Both the position numbers and the translations under genes were made by a program. Shown here one piece after another: positions 53,332 to 62,227 of a stretch of 64,000 nucleotides of DNA (positions are counted from its first letter, which is position 1; every line of letters begins with the position of its first letter). This stretch comes from an uncultured Psychroserpens sp. GTDB taxonomy: Bacteria > Bacteroidota > Bacteroidia > Flavobacteriales > Flavobacteriaceae. The notes under the pieces were generated by a model. The model searched no databases. It had not been told where the DNA came from and saw only the letters and a program-made list of their open reading frames with translations. The stretch lies in assembly GCF_947503375.1 (NCBI RefSeq), contig NZ_CANNDQ010000005.1:62001-126000 (forward strand), given 5' to 3'.

Positions 53332-55869
53332 ATGAAAAAAATACAACATTACGTTCAAGGCGATTGGACAACAGGTAAAGAAGAGGGTACACCAATTCAT
53401 GATGCTATTACAGGTGAAGCATTTACTAGTGTGGCAATCGAAGGATTAGATATTCCTGAAATTTTAAACTATGGAAGAGCTAAAGGCGGTGAACAATTAC
53501 GTAAAATGACCTTTCAAGAACGAGGTAACATGTTAAAAAAGCTAGCACTTTATCTTACCAAACGCAAGGGTGTCTTCTATGAATTGAGTTATCGTACAGG
53601 AGCCACCAAAGTTGATAGTTGGATAGATATTGAAGGCGGTTTCGGGAACCTGTTTGCTAATGCGTCTTTAAGAAAGTTATTTCCTAATCAACCTTATCAT
53701 GTTGAAGGCGATCCAATAGATTTATCTCGAGGTGGGCGCTTTATGGCGCACCACATCATGGTGCCAAAAAAAGGCGTTGCCGTACACATTAATGCGTTCA
53801 ATTTTCCAGTTTGGGGCATGTTAGAAAAATGTGCAGTAAACTGGATGGCTGGTGTTCCTGCAGTAGTTTTACCAGCGCCTTCTTCTTCGTATTTAGCTGA
53901 AGCTGTCGCTAGAGCTATCATTGAATCTGGAATTTTACCTGAAGGAGCACTTCAAATTATCAACGGGACGGTAAAGACCATTTTAGATACTGTAGAATCT
54001 CAAGATGTAGTCACGTTTACAGGTTCTGCAGCAACAGGTAGATTACTAAAAGCGCATCCAAGATTAATTGAAGAGTCTGTGCCTTTTACTATGGAAGCAG
54101 ATTCTCTAAATGCTTCTATTTTAGGTGAAGATGCATTACCTGGAACACTTGAATTTGATTTGTTTATTAAAGAAGTCAGAAAAGAAATGACTGTTAAAGC
54201 TGGGCAGAAGTGTACAGCTATTAGACGTATTATCGTACCAGAAAATTTAGTTGAAGATGTTCAAATTGCTTTAGGCAAAGCATTAGATAAAGTGACGATT
54301 GGAGACCCTAGATTAAAAGAAGTAAGAATGGGATCTTTGGTTAGCCATCAACAGGTTCAAGCAGTTAAGTCCTCCGTAAATGATCTAGCTAATGAAGCTC
54401 AAATTGTATATGGTGATTTAGACAAAATTGAAGTTATAGGTGCTGATGCTCAAAAAGGAGCATTCATTAGTCCAATTTTATTGCGAACAGATCATCCATT
54501 CAAGAATACAATCATCCATGAACGTGAAGCTTTCGGACCTGTAAGCACCATAATGCCTTATAAAAACTTAGATGAAGCTATAACCTTGGCGCAAATGGGC
54601 AAAGGATCTTTGGTGTCTTCAATAGTCACTAATGATGATAAGATTGCTAAAGATTATGTCGTCAATGCTGCAAGTCATCATGGTAGAATATTAATACTCA
54701 ATAGAGAAAGTGCAAAAGAAAGTACAGGTCATGGTTCGCCGTTACCTTATCTGGTACATGGTGGTCCAGGGCGTGCAGGTGGAGGAGAAGAAATGGGAGG
54801 AATGAGAGGAATTAAGCATTACCTACAACGTACAGCAATTCAAGGTTCGCCAACGACCATTACCGAAATCACAGGTGTTTATCAGCAGAATGCAAAGTAT
54901 AAAGAAGTAGAGCAACACCCTTTTAAATACCATTGGGAAGACATTCAGCCAAGAATGTCATTAAAAACACATAAGCGTACACTTACTGATACAGATATCA
55001 TTAATTTTGCAAATCTCACTTGGGATCATTTCTATGCACATACAGATATTACCTCTTTAGATGGTAGTATTTTTGAAAAGCGAACTGCTCATGGTTATTT
55101 CATCATTTCTGCAGCAGCAGGATTATTCGTCTACCCTAATAAAGGACCTGTAGCTGCAAATTATGGTTTAGATAGCATTCGGTTCTTACGACCATTGTAT
55201 CATAATGACACCATTTATGTACGATTAACATGCAAAGAAAAAGTAGATCGTGATGTTGCTTCAGCAGAACATCCTAGCGGTATCGTAAAATGGCATGTAG
55301 AAGTGTTTGATGCTAATTTTGAAAGCAAACCTAAGCGTCAAAAAAACGAAAAGGATAGTCCTCTAGTTGCAGTTGCTACGATTTTAACTATGGTTCAAAA
55401 GAAACAAGAGGTCTTTGTTGAAATGACAGGTGAAAAAATTGACGAATGTCTGTCTAAACTTTCTGAAAACACAAAACCAAAATGGGGAATCATGACGCCT
55501 CAGCACATGATTGAACATCTAGAATACACCTACAAAATTGCAGCTGGAGAAATTCAAGACTTTGAGGTTTCAACTCCAGAACGAATTTTAGAGAAAGTTA
55601 AAAATAGTTTATATAACTATACGAAGTTTCCTCAAAATTCACAGTTCCCACTATTAGAAAAAGATACGCTTGACAATTTAAAACATGAAGATTTACCAAC
55701 TGCAATTGATAAATTTAAGACCCAAAGAGAAAAATATTTAGAATACTTTAAAACACATACTGATGCCAAATTGAATAATATGGTATTTGGAGAGTTAAAT
55801 AGATACGAGTGGTATTTGATGGAGCGTAAACATTTAAATCATCACTTTGAACAATTTGGATTACTATAA
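53332..55869 (+). CDS. paaZ: PaaZ ring-opening protein with extra DinB/DUF1569-like domain
   Basis: Parts 1 and 2 (1-690) are PaaZ: an aldehyde dehydrogenase (Cys in GQKCTAIRRI, Glu in MEADSLN) and a MaoC-like oxepin-CoA hydrolase (about 540-690; HFYAHTD and RTAHGYFIIS). Known PaaZ proteins are about 680 residues; this one has 845. The extra 153 residues (693-845) look like DinB/DUF1569: WGIMTPQHMIEHLEY with His725 and His729, and KHLNHHFEQF with His834 and His838. It starts 6 bp after the SDR gene. The extra domain's job is unknown. Confidence 0.92.
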   Translation: MKKIQHYVQGDWTTGKEEGTPIHDAITGEAFTSVAIEGLDIPEILNYGRAKGGEQLRKMTFQERGNMLKKLALYLTKRKGVFYELSYRTGATKVDSWIDIEGGFGNLFANASLRKLFPNQPYHVEGDPIDLSRGGRFMAHHIMVPKKGVAVHINAFNFPVWGMLEKCAVNWMAGVPAVVLPAPSSSYLAEAVARAIIESGILPEGALQIINGTVKTILDTVESQDVVTFTGSAATGRLLKAHPRLIEESVPFTMEADSLNASILGEDALPGTLEFDLFIKEVRKEMTVKAGQKCTAIRRIIVPENLVEDVQIALGKALDKVTIGDPRLKEVRMGSLVSHQQVQAVKSSVNDLANEAQIVYGDLDKIEVIGADAQKGAFISPILLRTDHPFKNTIIHEREAFGPVSTIMPYKNLDEAITLAQMGKGSLVSSIVTNDDKIAKDYVVNAASHHGRILILNRESAKESTGHGSPLPYLVHGGPGRAGGGEEMGGMRGIKHYLQRTAIQGSPTTITEITGVYQQNAKYKEVEQHPFKYHWEDIQPRMSLKTHKRTLTDTDIINFANLTWDHFYAHTDITSLDGSIFEKRTAHGYFIISAAAGLFVYPNKGPVAANYGLDSIRFLRPLYHNDTIYVRLTCKEKVDRDVASAEHPSGIVKWHVEVFDANFESKPKRQKNEKDSPLVAVATILTMVQKKQEVFVEMTGEKIDECLSKLSENTKPKWGIMTPQHMIEHLEYTYKIAAGEIQDFEVSTPERILEKVKNSLYNYTKFPQNSQFPLLEKDTLDNLKHEDLPTAIDKFKTQREKYLEYFKTHTDAKLNNMVFGELNRYEWYLMERKHLNHHFEQFGLL

Positions 55870-55871
55870 TT

Positions 55872-56624
55872 ATGACACAACCATACGTAAAACAAACCAT
55901 AGAAAATGAAGTAGGATACATTGAGTTTTTTCATCCTGCTCATAACTCTTTACCTGGAGACATCTTAGCCGAGTTGGCTCAAACAATAACTAATGCTGGA
56001 CTAAATGATGCTATTAAAGTGATTGTACTAAAAAGTGGAGGTGACCGAACATTTTGCGCAGGAGCGAGCTTTAAAGAGTTAATCAATATAGATAATGCCG
56101 AAACAGGGAAAGCCTTTTTTTCTGGTTTTGCTAATGTGATTAATGCGATGCGCAAATGTCCAAAATTCATTATTGGGCGCATACAAGGAAAAACCGTTGG
56201 TGGAGGTGTTGGTTTAGCAGCTTCAACCGATTATTGCATGGCTACAAAATTTGCAGCCATAAAATTAAGTGAACTCAATATTGGTATTGGACCATTTGTG
56301 GTTGGACCAGCTATAGAGCGTAAAATGGGATCAAGTGCGATGTCACAAATTGCTATAGATGCTAATTCTTTCTACCCAGCAGAATGGGCAAAACAAAAAG
56401 GCTTATTTACCTATGTATATGAAAGTACAGAAGAACTAGATGAAGCGGTGAAAGCAACTGCAGAGCATTTATGTACATATAACACTGAAGCTATGTTAGA
56501 AATGAAAAAAGTATTTTGGAAAGGCACTGATGATTGGGACCAGCTTTTGGCTGAACGTGCACAAATAAGTGGACGATTAGTATTGAGTGATTTTACAAAA
56601 GAAAAATTGAAAGGGTTTAAATAA
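55872..56624 (+). CDS. Enoyl-CoA hydratase/isomerase family protein (PaaF-like position)
   Basis: The 250-residue crotonase has CAGASFKELI, IQGKTVGGGVGLAASTDYC and LSELNIGIGPFVVG. The second catalytic Glu of hydratases (SELNIGI) is kept, but the first is Gly (GGGVGL). By context it may be the 2,3-dehydroadipyl-CoA hydratase of the pathway (PaaF), or another crotonase. It starts 2 bp after paaZ. Confidence 0.78.
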   Translation: MTQPYVKQTIENEVGYIEFFHPAHNSLPGDILAELAQTITNAGLNDAIKVIVLKSGGDRTFCAGASFKELINIDNAETGKAFFSGFANVINAMRKCPKFIIGRIQGKTVGGGVGLAASTDYCMATKFAAIKLSELNIGIGPFVVGPAIERKMGSSAMSQIAIDANSFYPAEWAKQKGLFTYVYESTEELDEAVKATAEHLCTYNTEAMLEMKKVFWKGTDDWDQLLAERAQISGRLVLSDFTKEKLKGFK

Positions 56625-56626
56625 AA

Positions 56627-57223
56627 ATGATTTACAGTTTTAAAGAATATATACCAGTGGTTCACGAAAGTAGTTTTGTGCATCCTCTGGCTGCCGTTAC
56701 TGGAAATGTAATCATTGGAAAAAATTGTTACATCGGACCAGGTGCAGCTATTCGAGGTGATTGGGGACAAATCATTTTAGAAAATGGAGTGAATGTTCAA
56801 GAGAACTGTACAGTACATATGTTTCCTGGTAAATCTATCACATTAAAAGAAAGTACTCATGTAGGTCATGGTGCTATTATTCATGGCGCTAATTTAGGTA
56901 GAAACTGTCTTATAGGTATGAATACGGTAATTATGGATGATGCCGAAATAGGTGATGAATGTATCGTTGGTGCAATGGCTTTTGTAAAAGCTGAAACTAA
57001 AATTCCAAAGCGAAGTTTGGTTGTAGGTAATCCGGCTAAGGTAATTAAACAGGTAAGTGACCAAATGATAGCTTGGAAGACCAAAGGCACAGAATTATAT
57101 CAACAATTACCTTCAGAATGTTATGAGAGTTTGAAAGAAGTTGAGCCCTTAAGAGTGGTTCCTAATCATATGAAAGTTCAAGAAGATGTTTATAAAACAC
57201 TTCGCGATTTTATGAAAAAATAA
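56627..57223 (+). CDS. paaY: PaaY-like gamma-class carbonic anhydrase/thioesterase
   Basis: The 198-residue left-handed beta-helix protein has hexapeptide repeats (AAVTGNVIIGKNCYIGPGAA and similar) and the metal-site His residues in HVGHGAIIHGANLG. PaaY is a thioesterase-like helper of the pathway in other bacteria. The ATG starts 2 bp after the previous stop, inside the operon. Confidence 0.88.
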   Translation: MIYSFKEYIPVVHESSFVHPLAAVTGNVIIGKNCYIGPGAAIRGDWGQIILENGVNVQENCTVHMFPGKSITLKESTHVGHGAIIHGANLGRNCLIGMNTVIMDDAEIGDECIVGAMAFVKAETKIPKRSLVVGNPAKVIKQVSDQMIAWKTKGTELYQQLPSECYESLKEVEPLRVVPNHMKVQEDVYKTLRDFMKK

Positions 57224-57224
57224 G

Positions 57225-58538
57225 ATGACAAAAGTAGAATTTAAAATGCCCAAATTGGGCGAAAGTATTACCGAAGCCGCTATCATAACATGGTTTAAAA
57301 ATGTTGGAGATACTATTGAAGAAGATGAAATGCTTCTTGAAGTTGCTACAGATAAAGTAGATTCTGAAGTGCCATCAAATGTATCTGGAGTTATTGAAGA
57401 AATCTTATACGATGCAAATGACGTTATTAAGATAGGGGAAACTATTGCTATTATTAAAACAGATGGTAGTAAAATTCTAACTTCTAAAAAGGAAACTAAA
57501 GCAAAAAAAGAGGCACTTAAAACAGTCAAAAAAGAACAACCAAAAGCATCTAAACGGTCAAGGTTAGAACCTATAGCGTCGTCTACCGAAAGATTTAGTG
57601 TGTCAAATACCAATGCATTCTTTTCGCCACTAATTATCAAAATAGCAAAAGAGCATCATATTAGTTTTGAAGAGTTGACAAGAATTCCTGCAACTGGTCA
57701 TGAAGGGCGTCTACGTAAAAGTGATGTGTTTCAGTATATAGAAGAAGGGCGCCCATATAAGTTTGCGCAACCCATTACTCAGCAAGACCCAACAGCCTAT
57801 CGTATTCCGCAATTAAATTTCGATAAAGGAAAAGGAAAGGTGATTGAAATGGATCGTATGCGCCAGATGATTGCTGATCATATGGTGTATTCTAAACACA
57901 CCTCACCACATGTGACGGCTTATGTTGAAGCCGATCTGACCAATATGGTACATTGGCGAAATGCCAATAAAAAAGCATTCCAAGATAAATATGGAGAACG
58001 ATTAACATTTACGCCTTTGTTTTTAGAAGCAGTTGCAAAAGCGATTAAAGATTTTCCAAATATCAATGCATCTGTCGATGGTAAGAATATTATCGTAAAA
58101 GAAGCTATTAATATAGGAATGGCAACTGCTTTGCCAAGCGGAAACTTAATTGTACCTGTAGTTAAAAATGCTGATACGAAAGATTTGAAAACGTTAGCTG
58201 CAGATGTTAATGATCTTGCCAATAAAGCAAGAGAAAATAATTTGAAAGCCGATGATATTCAAGGTAGTACCTTTACAATTTCGAATGTTGGAACCTTTGG
58301 AAGTGTAATGGGTACACCAATTATCAATCAACCAGAAGTAGCTATTCTAGCTTTAGGTATTATAAAAAAACGCCCTGAAGTCATTACTACCAAAAAAGGA
58401 GATGAAATTGCTATTAGAAGTATGATGTATTTATCATTGTCTTTTGATCATCGAGTTGTTGATGGTTTTTTAGGCGGCAGTTTCGTTCGACGTGTGGCTG
58501 ATTATTTTGAACACTTTGATGTGAAGAGAAAAATATAA
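57225..58538 (+). CDS. 2-oxoacid dehydrogenase E2 (dihydrolipoamide acyltransferase)
   Basis: The 437-residue protein has an N-terminal lipoyl domain (about 2-78) with the lipoylated Lys44 in EVATDKVDSEVPS, a peripheral subunit-binding domain (about 125-165; SPLIIKIAKEHHIS) and a catalytic acyltransferase domain with SFDHRVVDGFLGG. It starts 1 bp after paaY, so it is transcribed with the paa genes. It should pair with the E1 gene downstream and a dihydrolipoamide dehydrogenase from elsewhere. Branched-chain or aryl-2-oxoacid substrate is inferred from E1. Confidence 0.9.
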   Translation: MTKVEFKMPKLGESITEAAIITWFKNVGDTIEEDEMLLEVATDKVDSEVPSNVSGVIEEILYDANDVIKIGETIAIIKTDGSKILTSKKETKAKKEALKTVKKEQPKASKRSRLEPIASSTERFSVSNTNAFFSPLIIKIAKEHHISFEELTRIPATGHEGRLRKSDVFQYIEEGRPYKFAQPITQQDPTAYRIPQLNFDKGKGKVIEMDRMRQMIADHMVYSKHTSPHVTAYVEADLTNMVHWRNANKKAFQDKYGERLTFTPLFLEAVAKAIKDFPNINASVDGKNIIVKEAINIGMATALPSGNLIVPVVKNADTKDLKTLAADVNDLANKARENNLKADDIQGSTFTISNVGTFGSVMGTPIINQPEVAILALGIIKKRPEVITTKKGDEIAIRSMMYLSLSFDHRVVDGFLGGSFVRRVADYFEHFDVKRKI

Positions 58539-58569
58539 TAAAAGATATACCTGCTTTGTAGCAATTATT

Positions 58570-60621
58570 ATGAATAAAGAGATCTTAAAAAAAGGGTTTT
58601 CAAACCTTTGTACTGCCAAAGCAATGGCAGAATTATATGAGTTAAATTTTAAGCAAGTGTCTAAATACGTGCATGCCACTTCTAGAGGGCATGAAGCTAT
58701 TCAAACTGCTTTAGGCATGCAATTATTACCTCAAGATTATGCATTTCCATATTATAGAGATGATGCCATGTTGTTATCATTCGGCTTAAAACCTTACGAT
58801 CTCATGTTACAGTTGTTAGCAAAGAGAGAAGATCCGTTTTCGGGTGGACGTACTTATTACTCGCACCCGAGTTTAAAAGATGATGATAAGCCAAAGATTC
58901 CTCATCAATCTTCTGCAACTGGCATGCAAGCTATTCCAGCAACTGGTGTTGCTATGGGAATGCAATACAAAGAGCTTCAAGGGCTTGATGATAAAACAAT
59001 CAAAGAATTACCATTAGTAGTATGTAGTTTAGGTGATGCATCTGTAACCGAAGGTGAAATTGCTGAAGCTTTTCAAATGGCTGCTTTAAAACAAATGCCT
59101 ATACTCTATTTGATACAAGATAATGGTTGGGATATTTCTGCTAATGCAGAAGAAACTAGAGCGCAAAACGCTTATGAATATGCGCAAGGGTTTTATGGCT
59201 TAGAGGCTATTTCTATTGATGGTGCTAATTTTATAGAAAGTTATCAAGCTATTGAGAAGGTTATTAAAACCATTAGGAAAGAAAGACGACCATTTCTTGT
59301 TCATGCAAAGGTTCCGCTATTGAATCACCATACTTCTGGAGTAAGAATGGAATGGTATCGTGATGACCTTGACGAAGCCAGGTCTCGTGATCCATATCCC
59401 GTTTTAAAACAGCAATTGCTGGATAATAATTTTTCTAAAAAGGAAGTTGACAATATAGAAGAATTTGCAAAAGCGAAAGTAGAAAAAGACTTCAAAAAGG
59501 CTTTAAAAGCAGAAGATCCAAAGCCTGAAGATTTATTTACTAACGATTTTGTGCCAACACCCATAACTGAAGAACAAGGGACACGTGTTCCTGAAGGTGC
59601 TGATAAGGTGGTAATGGTTGATTGTGCTTTATTTGCTGTTGAAGAGTTAATGAGAAAACATGAAGAATGTTTACTTTATGGACAAGATGTAGGTGGACGA
59701 TTAGGTGGTGTATTTAGAGAAGCGGCAACCTTGGCGCAAAAGTTTGGTGACAACCGTGTGTTTAATACACCAATACAAGAAGCTTTTATAGTTGGATCGA
59801 CCGTTGGGATGAGTGCTGTAGGATTAAAACCTATAGTTGAGGTACAGTTTGCAGATTATATTTGGCCTGGATTGAATCAATTATTTACTGAGGTAAGTAG
59901 AAGTTGTTACTTGTCTAATGGCAAATGGCCAGTGAGTATGGTTCTCAGGGTACCTATTGGAGCCTATGGAAGTGGAGGGCCTTATCATTCCTCTTCTGTT
60001 GAGAGTGTAATTACAAATATTCGTGGTATTAAAATTGCCTATCCTAGTAATGGAGCAGATTTAAAAGGTTTAATGAAGGCAGCATATTACGATCCAAATC
60101 CAGTAGTTATCTTGGAGCATAAAGGGCTGTATTGGTCAAAAGTACCTGGTACGCAAACAGCAACGTCAGTTGAACCCTCTGAAGATTATGTGTTACCTTT
60201 TGGTAAAGCATGGTTATTGCAAGAGATATGGAAACAAGATGACCTAGAAACAATAACGATTGTTACTTACGGTATGGGTGTGCATTGGGCTTATAATGCT
60301 TCAGGCGAATTAGGAATGAGAGATCAGATCGAAATCATAGATTTGAGAACTTTATTTCCGCTCGATGAAGACACAATTATGACTTCAGTTAAGAAAACAG
60401 GTAAGTGCTTAGTGGTAACTGAAGAGCCTTCTAATAATAGTTTTGCTAGAGCTTTAGCTGGAAAAATTCAGGAAGAATGCTTTAAGTATCTAGATGCACC
60501 AGTAACAACTATTGGTAGTGAGAACATGCCTGCAATACCTTTAAACTCAACTCTAGAGCAAACCATGATTCCTTCAACAGAGAAAGTAAAGCAAAAAATA
60601 ATGGCATTGCTTAATTATTAG
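58570..60621 (+). CDS. 2-oxoacid dehydrogenase E1, fused alpha and beta subunits
   Basis: The 683-residue protein joins an E1-alpha part (1-330; thiamine-pyrophosphate motif GDASVTEGEIAEAFQMAAL then QDNGWDISA) to an E1-beta part (about 345-683; LLYGQDVGGRLGGVFREAA, VEVQFADYIWPGLNQLF). This is the branched-chain-type organisation. It lies 31 bp after E2. Branched-chain 2-oxoacid dehydrogenases also take aromatic 2-oxoacids, so phenylpyruvate to phenylacetyl-CoA is a reasonable reading in this operon. Confidence 0.9.
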   Translation: MNKEILKKGFSNLCTAKAMAELYELNFKQVSKYVHATSRGHEAIQTALGMQLLPQDYAFPYYRDDAMLLSFGLKPYDLMLQLLAKREDPFSGGRTYYSHPSLKDDDKPKIPHQSSATGMQAIPATGVAMGMQYKELQGLDDKTIKELPLVVCSLGDASVTEGEIAEAFQMAALKQMPILYLIQDNGWDISANAEETRAQNAYEYAQGFYGLEAISIDGANFIESYQAIEKVIKTIRKERRPFLVHAKVPLLNHHTSGVRMEWYRDDLDEARSRDPYPVLKQQLLDNNFSKKEVDNIEEFAKAKVEKDFKKALKAEDPKPEDLFTNDFVPTPITEEQGTRVPEGADKVVMVDCALFAVEELMRKHEECLLYGQDVGGRLGGVFREAATLAQKFGDNRVFNTPIQEAFIVGSTVGMSAVGLKPIVEVQFADYIWPGLNQLFTEVSRSCYLSNGKWPVSMVLRVPIGAYGSGGPYHSSSVESVITNIRGIKIAYPSNGADLKGLMKAAYYDPNPVVILEHKGLYWSKVPGTQTATSVEPSEDYVLPFGKAWLLQEIWKQDDLETITIVTYGMGVHWAYNASGELGMRDQIEIIDLRTLFPLDEDTIMTSVKKTGKCLVVTEEPSNNSFARALAGKIQEECFKYLDAPVTTIGSENMPAIPLNSTLEQTMIPSTEKVKQKIMALLNY

Positions 60622-60654
60622 CTTTTTGTATCTTACATTTTCTAAATTTAGTTT

Positions 60655-61758
60655 ATGTATACAAGGCGCATATTTCCTGTTAAAGGAGTTTTAAAATGGA
60701 CTCGAAGGCATATATTCTTATTTTTATTTATAGCACTCATACCTGTAGTTTTATTTGATGTTGTTGGTCTAAAATGGTTACACGTACCATGGTTGCCTCT
60801 AGGTGTTTTGGGTACTGCTGTCGCTTTCATTGTTAGTTTTAAGAACAATGCTTCTTATGATAGGTTATGGGAAGCGCGGAAAATTTGGGGAGGCATTGTA
60901 AATGCTTCACGTTCTTGGACTATTATGGTTAAGGACTTTATTACCAATACACATGCAAAATCTAAATTAAATGAAAAAGAATTACAAGAAATAAAACGTG
61001 AATTAGTACATAGGCATGTGGCTTGGTTAACGGCATTACGTTATCAATTAAGGGAAGACAAACCTTGGGAAATGCACCTAAAAGAAACAAAGTCAAACAG
61101 AGAATTTAGAAGTAGTTTTTTTAGAGTGTGTGAAGATGAAATTCCTGTAGAAGAAGCAATTAAACCATATCTCACACCAACAGAATTTAATGAAATTTCT
61201 GCCAAAGGAAATCAGGCGTCTCAATTAATTGGAATTCAATCAAAGCGTTTAAAAGAGTTAATGAATGAAGGTTTAATTGAAGATTTTAGACATATGGAGA
61301 TGGCAAATGTTTTAGTCGAGTTATATACACTTCAAGGCAAAAGTGAACGTATAAAAAATTTTCCATATCCACGTCAATTTGCAACATTGAATTATATGTT
61401 TGTTTGGATCTTTATTTTATTACTTCCATTCGGAATTATGGAAGGATTTGAAGAAATAGGAACACACATGCTTACAGATTTAGATACGCATGAAACACAT
61501 TTAAGTTTTGCTCATCGTGTTCAAGAATACATTGCAAAGCACTTTGTTTGGTTCTCAGTCCCTTTTAGCGCTTTAATTGCGTGGGTATTTCATACCATGG
61601 AAGCTATTGGAGAAAATACTGAAAACCCGTTTGAAGGTGGTCCAAATGATGTGCCTATCACTGATATGAGCAGAGGTATTGAGATTGACATCAGACAGCT
61701 TATTGATGATACTGATATTCCTGAACCATACGAATGGAAAAATGATATTGTAATGTAA
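60655..61758 (+). CDS. Bestrophin family membrane protein
   Basis: The 367-residue protein matches the bacterial bestrophin family: FKNNASYDRLWEARKIWGG near residue 60, the long hydrophobic helices at about 20-58 and 240-310, and a C-terminal DMSRGIEIDIRQLI. These proteins form pentameric chloride-type channels. The gene starts 33 bp after E1, but a link to the paa operon is uncertain. Confidence 0.88.
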   Translation: MYTRRIFPVKGVLKWTRRHIFLFLFIALIPVVLFDVVGLKWLHVPWLPLGVLGTAVAFIVSFKNNASYDRLWEARKIWGGIVNASRSWTIMVKDFITNTHAKSKLNEKELQEIKRELVHRHVAWLTALRYQLREDKPWEMHLKETKSNREFRSSFFRVCEDEIPVEEAIKPYLTPTEFNEISAKGNQASQLIGIQSKRLKELMNEGLIEDFRHMEMANVLVELYTLQGKSERIKNFPYPRQFATLNYMFVWIFILLLPFGIMEGFEEIGTHMLTDLDTHETHLSFAHRVQEYIAKHFVWFSVPFSALIAWVFHTMEAIGENTENPFEGGPNDVPITDMSRGIEIDIRQLIDDTDIPEPYEWKNDIVM

Positions 61759-61811
61759 TTGTAAATAGTACAAATTTTGTATATTGAAGTCTTAATTTAT
61801 CCAGCTAAATC

Positions 61812-62180
61812 ATGAAAAAACAATTATTATTTTTAAGTGTGACCTTATTTTTTCTTTTATGTACTACATCTGTTGTCGGTCAAGAAAGAACGAATAATGA
61901 GTTTCAATCTGTAACTCAATTAAGTTCGAAGGGCAGCGCAAGATTAGTGACTGACAACTTAACAAGATCACTAAGGTTAAGTCAAAAACAACAAGTTGCG
62001 GTTTATAAACTCTTACAAAATGTAGAGGATAAAGCAATTAGTGTTGAAAATATTGAAGATAAGCAGAAGAAAATAGATGCAAGAGCAAAAGTGAAGTCTT
62101 ATATTGATACTGAAATGAAAAATATTCTTACCCAAGAACAATTTGAAACTTACATGGGAATGTCGAAAAGAAAAAATTAA
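61812..62180 (+). CDS. Small exported protein of unknown function
   Basis: The 122-residue protein has a signal peptide (1-23, ending VVGQ) and a mostly helical mature part with LRLSQKQQVAVYKLLQ, DKAISVENIEDKQKKIDAR and ILTQEQFETY. The repeated L(S/T)QKQ or LTQEQ segments recall Spy/CpxP-type LTxxQ helices, but I cannot assign it. It lies 53 bp after bestrophin and before a bidirectional terminator. Confidence 0.65.
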   Translation: MKKQLLFLSVTLFFLLCTTSVVGQERTNNEFQSVTQLSSKGSARLVTDNLTRSLRLSQKQQVAVYKLLQNVEDKAISVENIEDKQKKIDARAKVKSYIDTEMKNILTQEQFETYMGMSKRKN

Positions 62181-62194
62181 ATTCTAGGCAATAT

Positions 62195-62227
62195 AAAAAA
62201 AGCGACTCAGAATGAGTCGCTTTTTTT
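62195..62227. terminator. Bidirectional terminator
   Basis: AAAAAAAGCGACTCA and TGAGTCGCTTTTTTT form a perfect stem with a GAA loop. It overlaps the stop of sulP (minus) and ends the plus-strand gene at 62180. Confidence 0.92.
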
